DNA from: Cellulomonas xylanilytica
Lineage (GTDB): Bacteria; Actinomycetota; Actinomycetes; Actinomycetales; Cellulomonadaceae
DNA length: 64,000 nt
Direction: 5' to 3'
Assembly (NCBI RefSeq): GCF_007989805.1
Contig: NZ_BJUB01000002.1
Span: 482,652-546,651 of the forward strand
The notes under the pieces are model-generated. The model was not told the DNA's origin and did no database searches. It was given only the letters and a program-made list of their open reading frames with translations. Shown piece after piece: positions 29,475-37,928 of the stretch. Position numbers and translations under genes: made by a program. How positions within the stretch are numbered: the stretch's first letter is position 1; every line of letters begins with the position of its first letter.

Positions 29475-30017
29475 ATGGCGACCGTGTTCATTCACGCGAC
29501 GGTGACCCTGGACGGGTACATGGCCGACGTCGGCGGAGGCGTCGACTGGATGTCCGACGTTCCCACGGTCGCTGAGGACGAAGCCGTCGTGACGACGGTG
29601 ATGGATCGCATCGGCGCCGTCGTCGGCGGTGCCAACAAGAGCCAGACCATCGACGACGGCGAAGAGCCCTACGGGGGGACGCTGGGGGTCCCGGTGTATC
29701 TCATGACACGCTCGGAGAACGAGCCGATCGTCAAGAACGGGACGACCTACACCTTCGTTGTCGACGACATCGCGCTCGCCGTCGCGGCCGCGAAGAAGGC
29801 GGCGGGCGACAAATGGGTCAGCCTCCTAGGTGGCAGCATCTCCCGGCAGTGCCTGCGACTCGGGCTCGTTGACGAGATCCACCTCCATGTCGTGCCGCTG
29901 CTTCTCGGCGACGGCATCCCCTTGTTCGCCGGCCTAGGGCAGCGCGTCGACCTCGAACGCGTCGAGACGTCGGGGTTCTCGGGTGAAGCCCATCTTCGCT
30001 ATCGAGTCCTCCGCTGA
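29475..30017 (+). CDS. dihydrofolate-reductase-like (RibD C-terminal domain) protein
   Basis: 180 residues. It opens VFIHATVTLDGYMADVGGGVDWM, the second RibD-C/DHFR-like protein in the locus, with LGGSISRQCLRLGLVDEIHLHVVPLLLGDGIPLF near the C-terminus. It is probably a reductase of unknown substrate. The ATG at 29475 has AGGAG about six bases upstream. It is divergent from the TetR gene, with the paired operators between, and is the likely main target of that repressor. Confidence 0.83.
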   Translation: MATVFIHATVTLDGYMADVGGGVDWMSDVPTVAEDEAVVTTVMDRIGAVVGGANKSQTIDDGEEPYGGTLGVPVYLMTRSENEPIVKNGTTYTFVVDDIALAVAAAKKAAGDKWVSLLGGSISRQCLRLGLVDEIHLHVVPLLLGDGIPLFAGLGQRVDLERVETSGFSGEAHLRYRVLR

Positions 30018-30175
30018 CCGCACGGCTCACGCGTGGTGCGCCGGTGCGTCAGGCGGTGACGACGACCGTCACCGTGGACTCCGGCGGCTGAGCGGACCCG
30101 TCCTCCAGGCGCAGCACCACGCCGGCCCACGCAACGACCGGTCTCGCCAGACGAGCTCGCGACCGTGCCGTCGGC

Positions 30176-31378
30176 TCAGCCCTCCAGCAGCGTCGCGATG
30201 CGGCGCGCGGCCGCTCGGTCGCGCAAGAGGACCTCGAACAGGGCGCGCAGCGCGTCGCCGGTCTCGTCGGCTGCCTCGAGCGCGTGCTGGACGCGGGTGA
30301 CGGCGATGGCGCGCCTGGCAGCCGGGTGCCGCTCGGCCTCGTAGCCGTCGAGCGGGTCGAGGTCGGCAGATGAGCCGAGCGCGAGGGCGAGTCGCTCGGC
30401 GAGCGCGATCGCGTCCGCCAGGCCGACGTTGAGAGCGGAACCACCGGCGTTGAAGACGTGTGCGGCGTCCCCGGCGAGAAGGACGCGGCCGGACCGGTAG
30501 CGCTCGGCCTGACGGCTGTGGGCGACGGTGCTGCGCGCGGCGTGCGCGGCCGTGAACGGCAGGTCGGCGCCGAGGACCCGGCGGAGGCTGGCCCGGAGCT
30601 CGTCGCTGCTGAGCTCGTCGGTGGGCGCCGCTCCGGCTCGCGGTTCGTGCGTGCTGACGTGGAAGAGGTCCACCGGGGCGGAGCGGTCGAGGGCGCGCGC
30701 GGGCGTGATCGTGATCGAGCCGCGCGCGGTGACGTTCGGCCGGAACAGCGCGAGCCGTCCGATGCCACGGATGTCGATGCCGTGACGGTCGTGGACGGCT
30801 ACGTCGGGCGCGATGGTGAGCTGGGCCAGCCGGGAGATCGACGCGTCCGTCAGCCCCGGGAAGGCGATACCGAGCATCGTGCGGACAGAGCTGCGAGCTC
30901 CGTCGCACCCGACGAGGTAGCGCGCACGCAGCTCGACCTCGGACCCTGCGGTCGACGCGCGCGCCGTGACGTGCGAGTCGTCCTGCTCGATCTCGGTGAG
31001 CTCATGTCCGCGAAGGATGGTGGCGCCGCGGGCGACGGCGCGGCGTTCGAGCAGCTCTTCGAGCCGGCGCTGCGGAACGGGCAGCACGTGCACGGGGCTG
31101 CGCAGGAGACCGAGGTCGAGAGTGAACGGGCCGTAGCCGTACCGCGGCGGCCGGACCACGCGCAGCCTGGTTCCTCGAAGCAGGCCACGGCGGCGCAGCT
31201 CCACCGCCGCGCGGCCGACGACGCCGTTCGCCTTGGGCGTCTCGGTCGGGCGGGTCGAGCGCTCCAGGACGACAGGGCGTGCTCCCGTCGCTGCGAGCTC
31301 CGCGGCGAGCAGCAGGCCGACCGGTCCTGCGCCCACCACGATCACCTCGTGGACGGCCTCGCGGGGTAGCAGTGTCAT
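30176..31378 (-). CDS. FAD-dependent aromatic monooxygenase (PheA/TfdB family)
   Basis: 400 residues. FAD-binding GxGxxG reads VIVVGAGPVGLLLAAELA near residue 16. The DG motif is in YLVGCDGARSSVRTMLG and the second FAD motif in RVLLAGDAAHVFNAGGSALN. These enzymes hydroxylate aromatic or polyketide substrates using NADPH. It is shorter than typical family members (about 500), lacking the C-terminal thioredoxin-like domain. The start is ATG 31378 rather than the in-frame TTG three codons earlier, because a promoter with its -10 seven bases before this ATG implies a leaderless message. Confidence 0.85.
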   Translation of the reverse strand: MTLLPREAVHEVIVVGAGPVGLLLAAELAATGARPVVLERSTRPTETPKANGVVGRAAVELRRRGLLRGTRLRVVRPPRYGYGPFTLDLGLLRSPVHVLPVPQRRLEELLERRAVARGATILRGHELTEIEQDDSHVTARASTAGSEVELRARYLVGCDGARSSVRTMLGIAFPGLTDASISRLAQLTIAPDVAVHDRHGIDIRGIGRLALFRPNVTARGSITITPARALDRSAPVDLFHVSTHEPRAGAAPTDELSSDELRASLRRVLGADLPFTAAHAARSTVAHSRQAERYRSGRVLLAGDAAHVFNAGGSALNVGLADAIALAERLALALGSSADLDPLDGYEAERHPAARRAIAVTRVQHALEAADETGDALRALFEVLLRDRAAARRIATLLEG

Positions 31379-31380
31379 GC

Positions 31381-31400
31381 GTGTCAACCTGGGTTGACAC
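31381..31400 (-). promoter_or_regulatory. operator 1 of the monooxygenase gene
   Basis: GTGTCAACC, two bases, GGTTGACAC: a 9-base dyad lying on the -10 and spacer of the promoter. Its core is GTCAA-N6-TTGAC. The repressor is not adjacent. Confidence 0.65.
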
Positions 31401-31415
31401 CCAGCCGGTTGTCAA
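31386..31415 (-). promoter_or_regulatory. monooxygenase promoter
   Basis: On the minus strand, consensus -35 TTGACA (31415-31410), an 18-base spacer and -10 CAGGTT (31391-31386), then seven bases to the ATG. This predicts a leaderless transcript. Confidence 0.6.
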
Positions 31416-31426
31416 GTCGGGTTGAC
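31411..31426 (-). promoter_or_regulatory. operator 2 of the monooxygenase gene
   Basis: GTCAA, six bases, TTGAC, the same core as operator 1, beginning 28 bases upstream of it. It covers the -35 hexamer. Confidence 0.6.
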
Positions 31427-31545
31427 GTCGGATGCGCCCGCGGCGACACTCTCGGCCGATCAGAAGATGACGGCACAGGACACCTGCGAGCGGGGCGGCT
31501 GAGGCCGGCGGACACCCCTCAGATCGACCACCCGGCCGCGGACGC

Positions 31546-31887
31546 CTACCTGACGACCCGGACCTCCTGGGGCCAGCCGCACCCCTCGGCGACCCTGCCC
31601 GCCCACATCTCGGCCGTCTCCCGGTCGGGCACGTCGATGATGGTGATCCCGCCCAGGTACTCGGCGGTCTCCGTGTAGGGCCCGTCGGTGATCGAGATGG
31701 TCCCGCTCGTCGCGTCGGCGCTGAACGCGTCGGCCATGTCCTCCTCGAGCCCGCCGGCGAACACCAGGACCCCGGCTTCCTCCATGTCGCGGACGACTGC
31801 CGTGCTGGGCGCCACGCGGGTCTGGAACCACTCGGCCGGGTGGTCCCCGACCCACTGCTGGTGGAAGTAGATGGCGTACTGCGTCAT
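31546..31887 (-). CDS. YCII-like domain protein
   Basis: 113 residues with the ferredoxin-like fold of the YCII/DGPF family: FHQQWVGDHPAEWFQTRVAP, then GGLEEDMADAFSAD, TDGPYTETAEYLGGITIIDVPDRETAEMWA. Relatives are often fused or linked to ECF sigma factors or act as small enzymes; here it is alone. The ATG at 31887 has AGGAGGAG five bases upstream, one of the better ribosome sites in the area. Confidence 0.82.
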   Translation of the reverse strand: MTQYAIYFHQQWVGDHPAEWFQTRVAPSTAVVRDMEEAGVLVFAGGLEEDMADAFSADATSGTISITDGPYTETAEYLGGITIIDVPDRETAEMWAGRVAEGCGWPQEVRVVR

Positions 31888-32025
31888 GTCGCTCCTCCTG
31901 TTGTGCGGGCCGCACCGTGTGGCCCTGTCACGACTGTGACGGACGAGCCTCGCCGGAATCGACAGGTGCGCGCTGCGCGTGCAAGGCACGTGGCTGCCGA
32001 GGAGCACGACCTCGAGGGCCCGCGG

Positions 32026-32535
32026 TCAGGGCGTGGCCGATGTTCCGAGCAGCGCCGCGACCCTGTCTGCGTCGGCTGCCGACCCGAAGCCGAAGGTGAT
32101 CGGGCTCGTGGTGATGGCAGCGTGGACGGTGGGGGCAGACAGGACCTTGCCATCGAGGAGGAGCGCCAACTGACCGCCGATCGCCTGGCCACTCACGTCC
32201 TCGAGCGTCTTCGTGTCCGCCTCGTCGAACTCGACGGCGACGGCCTCCCCAGCCTGGCCCTCACGCGTGACCGAGGTCGGAGTCACCACACCAAGCGTCT
32301 CACCCAGCTCGTAGGTCGTCGCGCCCCCGATGTCGCAGGCCGACCCGGGGCCGTCTGTCGTGAGAGGTGGAGCGCTGCAGGGCCCGGTGTCGGAGGAGGT
32401 CACGAGACGCAGCTCCAGCGGCGGTGCCGTCGCGCCGCCCGGTCCCTCGCCAGCGTCGTCTGCCGCGCAGCCGGCGGCAACGGCCGCGACGGACACCAGG
32501 ACAGCGAGGTGGGCGAACGAACGGGCGGCGTGCAT
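32026..32535 (-). CDS. lipoprotein with SecD P1-head-like domain
   Basis: 169 residues. A signal peptide with lipobox VAAGC (Cys23) predicts a membrane-anchored lipoprotein. The rest resembles the SecDF P1 head subdomain: AVAVEFDEADTKTLEDVSGQ, LALLLDGKVLSAPTVHAAITTSPITFGF and a final helix SAADADRVAALL. Stand-alone copies of this domain are known in actinobacteria but their role is not clear. It is divergent from the ABC ATPase at 32599. Confidence 0.75.
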   Translation of the reverse strand: MHAARSFAHLAVLVSVAAVAAGCAADDAGEGPGGATAPPLELRLVTSSDTGPCSAPPLTTDGPGSACDIGGATTYELGETLGVVTPTSVTREGQAGEAVAVEFDEADTKTLEDVSGQAIGGQLALLLDGKVLSAPTVHAAITTSPITFGFGSAADADRVAALLGTSATP

Positions 32536-32586
32536 CCGGTCACAGTAGGTCGACGAGTTCCCCCAAGGAGCCGGAAAGAGCCCGGC

Positions 32587-32592
32587 TAGAGT
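32587..32592 (+). promoter_or_regulatory. leaderless -10 (TAGAGT)
   Basis: TAGAGT ends six bases before the ATG at 32599; no Shine-Dalgarno. Confidence 0.5.
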
Positions 32593-32598
32593 CGCGAC

Positions 32599-33273
32599 AT
32601 GGCTGCCGACGACGCCGTCTCCCGCTCCGTCCCCGCACCGGCGTCATCGCCGACGATCGCCTCGCCGCAGGTCGGCGGCCTCGAGGTCCGGTCCGTGACC
32701 AAGTCGTACGGGCGCCGCCGCGTCCTGACGGATGTCTCGTTCCACGTCCCTGCAGGGCGGTCCCTGGCCGTCGTGGGAGCGAACGGCTGCGGCAAGTCGA
32801 CCCTCCTGAAGATCTGCGCCGGTCTCGTCTCGCCCGACCGCGGCACGGTCCGCGTGCACGGACGCCTCGGGTACTGCCCGCAGGAGATGGGGCTCGACGG
32901 GTTCCTCACCTCCGAGGACCACCTCGCCTGGTTCGGCCGCGGACGAGGGCTGTCCCGCCGGGCCGCGGTGGCCGAGGGCAGCCGGGTCGCCGCGGCCCTC
33001 GACTGGTCGATCCCCCGCCGGCAGCAGGTCCGCCATCTCTCCGGCGGCACGCGACAGAAGCTCAACGTGACGACGACGATGCTCTCCGACCCGGGCGTCG
33101 TGCTGCTCGACGAGCCCTACCAGGGCTTCGACCACGGCAGCTACCTGGACTTCTGGGGTCTCGTCGACCAGTGGTGCGACGAGGGCCGCGCGGTCGTCGT
33201 CGTCACCCACCTGCTGCACGAGCTGAACCGGGTCCACGACGTGCTCGACCTGTCGAGGACGGAGGTCGACTGA
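32599..33273 (+). CDS. ABC transporter ATP-binding protein
   Basis: 224 residues. Walker A is GANGCGKST, signature HLSGGTRQKLN, Walker B VVLLDEPYQGFD, with the H-loop VVVTHLLHELNR. It has a short polar N-terminal extension of about 30 residues before the fold. It shares one base with the permease gene downstream (TGATG). Together they form a minimal two-gene ABC-2 type transporter. Substrate unknown. The N-terminus is probably translated from a leaderless message. Confidence 0.88.
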   Translation: MAADDAVSRSVPAPASSPTIASPQVGGLEVRSVTKSYGRRRVLTDVSFHVPAGRSLAVVGANGCGKSTLLKICAGLVSPDRGTVRVHGRLGYCPQEMGLDGFLTSEDHLAWFGRGRGLSRRAAVAEGSRVAAALDWSIPRRQQVRHLSGGTRQKLNVTTTMLSDPGVVLLDEPYQGFDHGSYLDFWGLVDQWCDEGRAVVVVTHLLHELNRVHDVLDLSRTEVD

Positions 33274-34019
33274 TGCGGGGCCTCGCCGTCACCGCCGAGA
33301 TGACCATCCGCGACCTGCTCGGCCGTCGCACCGTCGTCCTGCTGCTCGTCCTCGTCCCGCTCGTCTTCTACGCCGCCCGCCGCGACGACTTCCAGGGGCA
33401 GGCCGTCCGGTTCGCGAGCCTCGGCCTCGCCTGGGCGGTCAGCACCGTGGCGCTGTTCGCCACGAACAGCGTCCGCCCGCTCGAGCCACGGCTGCGGCTC
33501 GCCGGGCACGGCAGCGTCGGGCTCTACCTGGGCAGGCTGACGTCCACCGTGGGGCTGGGCGCCGTCGTCGCCGGCCTGTACGCCGTGCTCGTCGCGCTCG
33601 ACCAGGAGACCGTGAACCCCTGGTCCGCCGTCCTCGCCCTCGTCGCGTCCGGGACGATCGCCGCGTCCCTGGGGCTGCTCGTCGGCGCGATCGTCCCGCG
33701 CGAGCTCGAGGGCATGCTCGTCCTCATCACGATCGTCGGCCTGCAGATGATCATCGACCCCACCAAGGCCGTCGCCGAGGCGCTCCCCCTGTGGTCCACC
33801 CGGGAGTTGGTCGGCCACGCCGTCGACGGCGTCGGGGACGTCGACGCCGCGATCGCGCACTGGGCGCTCTACGGCGTCGGCATGGCCGTCGTCGCCCTCG
33901 CGATCACCGCGTTCCGGCTGCGCCGCCGCCGGCACGTCGTGTACGTCGACGCGACGGTCGAACCCGTCGTCGCCGCGGGACGCGGGGTCACCCGACCAGT
34001 GAGCGGGGATCGCGGCTGA
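33273..34019 (+). CDS. ABC transporter permease
   Basis: 248 residues and about six membrane segments (VVLLLVLVPLVFYA, ASLGLAWAVSTVALFA, GLGAVVAGLYAVLVAL, AVLALVASGTIAASLGLLVGAIV, MLVLITIVGLQMII, ALYGVGMAVVALAITAF). ABC-2-like partner of the ATPase just before it, with overlapping stop and start. The cytosolic C-terminus of about 35 residues is basic. Substrate not predictable. Confidence 0.8.
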   Translation: MRGLAVTAEMTIRDLLGRRTVVLLLVLVPLVFYAARRDDFQGQAVRFASLGLAWAVSTVALFATNSVRPLEPRLRLAGHGSVGLYLGRLTSTVGLGAVVAGLYAVLVALDQETVNPWSAVLALVASGTIAASLGLLVGAIVPRELEGMLVLITIVGLQMIIDPTKAVAEALPLWSTRELVGHAVDGVGDVDAAIAHWALYGVGMAVVALAITAFRLRRRRHVVYVDATVEPVVAAGRGVTRPVSGDRG

Positions 34020-34171
34020 GCCAACGGCTCGTCTCCGGGACCGGCCGGTCGTCGGGCAGCACGGACGTCCCGGATCGGCAGCTCGGCGTCCCTTGACGGC
34101 CATCGGGCACGCGCGGACCGTCGGACGTGGGCCGTGTCCCGCGGCTCGTTCGTCGCAAGTCAGGAGTCGTC

Positions 34172-34696
34172 ATGCGCAAGCCACTCGTCGCCGCCGCCGT
34201 CGCCACTCTCGGGATCCTCACCCTCTCCGCTGCGTCCCCTGCCGGTGATGCGGTCGACAGGTCGCACGGGCGGACCCGTGTCCTGACGTTCGACGTGCAG
34301 TTCACCGGGTTCTTCCTGCTCGACTTCGGGCCGGAGGGCGTCCGGGAGGTCACGTCGATCACCGATCCTCAGCTCTCCCCGAGCCGCGGCGACCAGATCG
34401 TGTTCGAGGACACCCTGCTCCGCGACGGCGTGCAGGTGGGCGCGGGAGGCGGGGCCTGCACGGTCACGGCGGTCGTCCCCGCCGACCCGCCCATCGCGCT
34501 CAGCTGCCAGGTGTCCTACCAGCTGGCCGGCGGGCAGATCGTGGCCCAGGGGCGCGCCTCGAACGCGGCGGTGAAGACGCTGGCGGTCGTCGGCGGCACG
34601 GGCGCGTACGTGGGGGCGAACGGCGAGCTGGTGCTCACCGAGCTCGGCAACGCGGAGAACACCGGGACGCTGCGGATCGCGCTGGAGCGTCGCTAG
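34172..34696 (+). CDS. secreted dirigent/allene-oxide-cyclase-like barrel protein
   Basis: 174 residues. The signal peptide ends near ASPAGDA. The mature part is beta-rich: VLTFDVQFTGFFLLDFG, SRGDQIVFEDTLLRDGVQVGAGGGACTVT, LSCQVSYQLAGGQIVAQG and VVGGTGAYVGANGELVL. This pattern is that of the small AOC/dirigent eight-stranded barrel, in which GGTGxYxGAxG closes the fold. The function of bacterial members is largely unknown. The ATG at 34172 has GGAG five bases upstream. A strong hairpin follows. Confidence 0.72.
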   Translation: MRKPLVAAAVATLGILTLSAASPAGDAVDRSHGRTRVLTFDVQFTGFFLLDFGPEGVREVTSITDPQLSPSRGDQIVFEDTLLRDGVQVGAGGGACTVTAVVPADPPIALSCQVSYQLAGGQIVAQGRASNAAVKTLAVVGGTGAYVGANGELVLTELGNAENTGTLRIALERR

Positions 34697-34728
34697 GAGG
34701 CGGTCCGGCGCCGGTCAGTGGCCGCACG

Positions 34729-34768
34729 CACCCGACCGGGCGCCGGAACACCGGCACCCGGTCGGGGT
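34729..34768. terminator. hairpin between convergent genes
   Basis: Extended inverted repeat, with CCGACCGGG pairing with CCCGGTCGG and an inner GCCGG/CCGGC, between the stops at 34696 and 34809. Likely bidirectional terminator. Confidence 0.65.
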
Positions 34769-34808
34769 GTGCTCGGCGCGGAGTGCACCGCGTGCCGTGG
34801 CCGAGCCG

Positions 34809-35576
34809 TCAGATGCGCGGGCCGCCGTCGCGGTCGTCGCGGTCGTCCGTCACGACGAGCGGGTCGCCCTCGAGGCCGCTGGTCGTGGGCGCCGCGGTGT
34901 CGCCCAGATAGTCGGCGGACGCGACGGGCGGCGTCGGAGACACGAGGTCGACGTCCGAGACCTCGGTCTCCTCCGAGCCGCTCTTCTTGCCGGCCACCAC
35001 GGCGGCTGCCGCAGCCGCCGCGACGCCGAGCCCCGTGGCCGCTGCCTTGCCGGACACGCCGGCGTGGCCGCTGTCGCCGCGCGACGCCGCCGCGTCCTCG
35101 ACCCCGGGCGTCCCCGTCGTCCCGGTCTCGATCGACCCGCGCCACGCGCCCGTCGCGTAGCCCTCGTCCTCGATGAACGCCTTGAACCGGTCGAGGTCGC
35201 CCTTGGCCTGGTTCTCGACGATGTTCAGCTTGTCGCCGACCTTCTCGACGAGGCCCTCGGGCTCGTACTCGAGCGACAGGTGCACCGACGTCTGACCGCC
35301 GCCGACGTCCTCGAACGTCACCGCGCCCGCGTTCGTCGCGCCCGACGTCGCCGCCCACGACACCTTCTGGTCCGGGACCTGCTCGAGGATCTTCGCCTCC
35401 CACTCGCGGCGTACGCCCGCGATCTCCGCGACCCACTGCAGGCGGTCCTCGCTCAGCTGGGTGATCTTCTTGACGCCACCCATGAAGTGGGGGAACTCCT
35501 CGAACTGCGTCCACTGGTTGTAGGCGACGCTGATCGGCACGTTCACCAGGATCGACTTCTCAACCTTCGTCGTCAT
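34809..35576 (-). CDS. SRPBCC (polyketide-cyclase-like) protein with Gly/Asp-rich tail
   Basis: 255 residues. Residues 1-150 form a START-like SRPBCC domain (VEKSILVNVPISVAYNQWTQFEEFPHFMGGVKKI), of the kind annotated as coat or cyclase-like in actinobacteria. The C-terminal 100 residues contain an Ala-rich hydrophobic stretch (GLGVAAAAAAAVVAG) that might insert in the membrane, then an acidic low-complexity tail ending DDRDGGPRI. Ligand unknown. It lies alone between a secreted barrel protein and a divergent DUF4253 gene. Confidence 0.75.
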   Translation of the reverse strand: MTTKVEKSILVNVPISVAYNQWTQFEEFPHFMGGVKKITQLSEDRLQWVAEIAGVRREWEAKILEQVPDQKVSWAATSGATNAGAVTFEDVGGGQTSVHLSLEYEPEGLVEKVGDKLNIVENQAKGDLDRFKAFIEDEGYATGAWRGSIETGTTGTPGVEDAAASRGDSGHAGVSGKAAATGLGVAAAAAAAVVAGKKSGSEETEVSDVDLVSPTPPVASADYLGDTAAPTTSGLEGDPLVVTDDRDDRDGGPRI

Positions 35577-35943
35577 GACCTCTCCTCCGGTTGACCGGTA
35601 TCACCGCTCCTTGGATCGACCGGTGGCGCCGTGGGGGTCCGCGGCGCCGCTGTTTCAGCATCACCCCGGCGCGGTGATCGTGCCCGGCGAACGTCCGAGG
35701 GCTGCACGACGGCCGCGGACCCGGCACCGGTCCGGCCGAGCCACGCTGCGGTGGCCGGAGCGGCGCCCTGTCAGGGCGCCGTCCACGGGACGTGCGAGCA
35801 CGGTGATCGACCCGCTCAGCTCGTTGCAGCCGCGACCCGCCGCCGACAGGGTGCGGCCCTCCAGCTGTGGGATGCGCCCCGGGTGGGCGGGCCGTCGCGG
35901 GACGCGCGCGGCGGTGCCGCGTCCGCCTCAGCGGGCTTGCGCG
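35577..35943. other. 367-base gap without a recognised gene
   Basis: Divergent gap between the SRPBCC and DUF4253 genes. Frames here are GC-driven, with Arg/Pro-rich translations. A loose repeat of GACCGGT occurs near 35593 and 35616. I see no clear promoter hexamers or hairpins. Confidence 0.4.
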
Positions 35944-36894
35944 ATGACGACCCGGCACCGCAGCCGTGATGCCGTGTCGCCATCCCTTGTGGCCCAGAGC
36001 GGATTGCCGGACGATGCCGACGTGGCGAGCAGCGCGGAGGAGGTCGTCAGGGTGCTCCGCGGAACAGCTCTGGAAGGCATGCCGGTCAGGCCGCCGCGGA
36101 ACCCACACCCCGCGGGCTCCCCCTTCACGCCGCCCGACAGCGACGTGCTCGTGATCGAACATGTGGACCCGGCCCGCGTCCTGGAGCTCTGGCGCGCCGC
36201 ACGAGACGTGCTGCCCAGCACGTCTCGGTGGCCGATAGCGGTCGCGCCGGAGTGGAACGCCTGGTTCCGGCAGGTGCCCGACGACGAGCTCACTGCGCTC
36301 CAGAGCTCCATCGCCGGTATAGACGACGCGCGGATGTTCCCCCGCTTCGTGTTCGACGTGCCGCGCGCGCAGGAGGACTGGCACGGAGGGTGGGAGAACG
36401 TCTTCCGCGGCGCTGGCCTGTCGGCCAGGATGGCGGCCGAGCTGTCGGACCCGGTCCTCGATCACGAGGTCGACCGGTGGATTCACGACCGTTTGATGGC
36501 AGACCCGTCACTGGTGGCGATGGTCGAGGGGCGACTGCAACCCCATGTCGGGACGCGGGCGTGGTTCCAGCCGGACTCGGTCGAGCTGGCGTTGCTGCCG
36601 ACCACCTCACCCTGGCTGGCGTTCGAGTGGGTGAGCTATTTCGGTGTCGACTCCGACGCGCCGGCGTTCGTCGCGGCGCTCGAGCGGTGGCACAGGACCT
36701 GGGGTGCGGAGCTCGTCGCCTCCTGGGGGACGATGCTGCAGCTCACCGTCACCCGCCGCCCGCAGCAAGGCGAGGAGGCGTGGGATCTCGCCGGCCAGCT
36801 CCTGGCCTGGGCCGGCAGCCTTCAGCTGTCCCAGTGGGAGCTCGCGCTGATCGTCGCCCGCAGCGACACCTGGTTCCTCCACGACCGACCGTAG
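35944..36894 (+). CDS. DUF4253 domain protein
   Basis: 316 residues, cytosolic. It has the two-part layout of DUF4253 proteins: an N-terminal half with DVLVIEHVDPARVLELWRAARDVLPSTSRWPIAV and a C-terminal domain rich in Trp with ALERWHRTWGAELVASWGTMLQLTVTRRP followed by AWDLAGQLLAWAGSLQL. The family is uncharacterised and is sometimes found with immunity genes. The start at 35944 is chosen because upstream codons are low-complexity. No Shine-Dalgarno is evident. Confidence 0.75.
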   Translation: MTTRHRSRDAVSPSLVAQSGLPDDADVASSAEEVVRVLRGTALEGMPVRPPRNPHPAGSPFTPPDSDVLVIEHVDPARVLELWRAARDVLPSTSRWPIAVAPEWNAWFRQVPDDELTALQSSIAGIDDARMFPRFVFDVPRAQEDWHGGWENVFRGAGLSARMAAELSDPVLDHEVDRWIHDRLMADPSLVAMVEGRLQPHVGTRAWFQPDSVELALLPTTSPWLAFEWVSYFGVDSDAPAFVAALERWHRTWGAELVASWGTMLQLTVTRRPQQGEEAWDLAGQLLAWAGSLQLSQWELALIVARSDTWFLHDRP

Positions 36895-37014
36895 GTCAGG
36901 TCGTGCCGCTCACGGGGTCCACGCGTCCTCCGCCGACCAGCTCGCGCTCGTGGCGAGCTTCGTCTGAGCCTTACCCCTCAGGCGACGCCGGTAGTCGCGT
37001 CGAGGTGATGTGAG

Positions 37015-37020
37015 TACGGT
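37015..37020 (+). promoter_or_regulatory. leaderless -10 (TACGGT)
   Basis: TACGGT ends six bases before the ATG at 37027. Confidence 0.5.
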
Positions 37021-37026
37021 GCGAAG

Positions 37027-37854
37027 ATGAAGCGCACCATGCGGACAACGCGGTCCGCCGTCCTGGCCGTCACAGCCGCGCTCGTGCTCGTCGGGTCCCT
37101 CGGCTCGGCCGCGAGCGCAGGGCCCAGAGGTGACTCCCGCGTCGTCTACGACGCGCTCGGCGACTCCTACGCCTCCGGGTACGGCGTCCCGCCCTACGCC
37201 GAGTGCGGCCGCTCGCAGAGCGCCTACGCCGTGCAGCTCGACGGGCGCCACCGTCTTCGGCTCGACGACTTCGTCGCCTGCGCGGGGGCCACCACGACGT
37301 CGCTCGTCGCCGGTGGACAGCTCGCCGCGCTGGACGCCGACACGGACCTGGTGACGTTGACCATCGGGGGGAACGACATCGGCTGGTCGAGTGCGGTCGT
37401 CGCCTGTCTCGGCGGCACCGACGCCCAGTGCACGGGCACGGTCGCCGTCGTCGACGCCCGCATCACGACCCAGCTGCCGGCCCTTCTCGACGCGGTGTAC
37501 GCGCAGGTCAGGACGGCCGCCCCGGACGCCGAGGTCGTGGTGGCCGGCTACCCGCGGCTGTTCTCGCCGGAGTACGGCGACTACCTCGCCGCCTCGGCGG
37601 CTGAGCAGACTGCCCTCAACGCCGCTGCCGACACCCTCGACGCGGTGATCGCTGCCGCGGCCGACCGCGCCGGCTTCCAGTTCGTCGACGTCCGCACGCG
37701 GTTCGACGGCCACGGGGTGAACTCGCCGGACCCGTGGATCCTGGGGCCGTCGGATCCCGGAGCGTTCCACCCGACCGTCCAGGGGTACAAGGCCTACACG
37801 GCCGCCGTGAACTCGGCGCTCGGTCCACTCAAGCACCGCTGCGACAGGCACTGA
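37027..37854 (+). CDS. secreted SGNH/GDSL lipase-esterase
   Basis: 275 residues with a signal peptide (about 1-31, cleaved after ASAG region). Block I is ALGDSYASGYG with the nucleophilic serine, block III TIGGNDIGW and block V DPGAFHPTVQGY with the Asp and His. It is the Streptomyces-type SGNH hydrolase layout (SEST-like), with several Cys that could form disulfides. Probably hydrolyses short-chain or lipid esters outside the cell. Confidence 0.88.
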   Translation: MKRTMRTTRSAVLAVTAALVLVGSLGSAASAGPRGDSRVVYDALGDSYASGYGVPPYAECGRSQSAYAVQLDGRHRLRLDDFVACAGATTTSLVAGGQLAALDADTDLVTLTIGGNDIGWSSAVVACLGGTDAQCTGTVAVVDARITTQLPALLDAVYAQVRTAAPDAEVVVAGYPRLFSPEYGDYLAASAAEQTALNAAADTLDAVIAAAADRAGFQFVDVRTRFDGHGVNSPDPWILGPSDPGAFHPTVQGYKAYTAAVNSALGPLKHRCDRH

Positions 37855-37928
37855 CCGCGCGGCGACCGACCGAGTGAGCCGGTCACTCCTGCGGTCTGGC
37901 AGGGAACGACACCGGAGGAGACGCCGTC

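Noticed and set aside
30049..30175. C-terminal extension of the FAD monooxygenase in another frame (ends LRLEDGSAQPPESTVTVVV)
   Set aside because: It would need a frameshift, and the upstream part of that frame is a shadow; the reading may be chance in GC-rich DNA.
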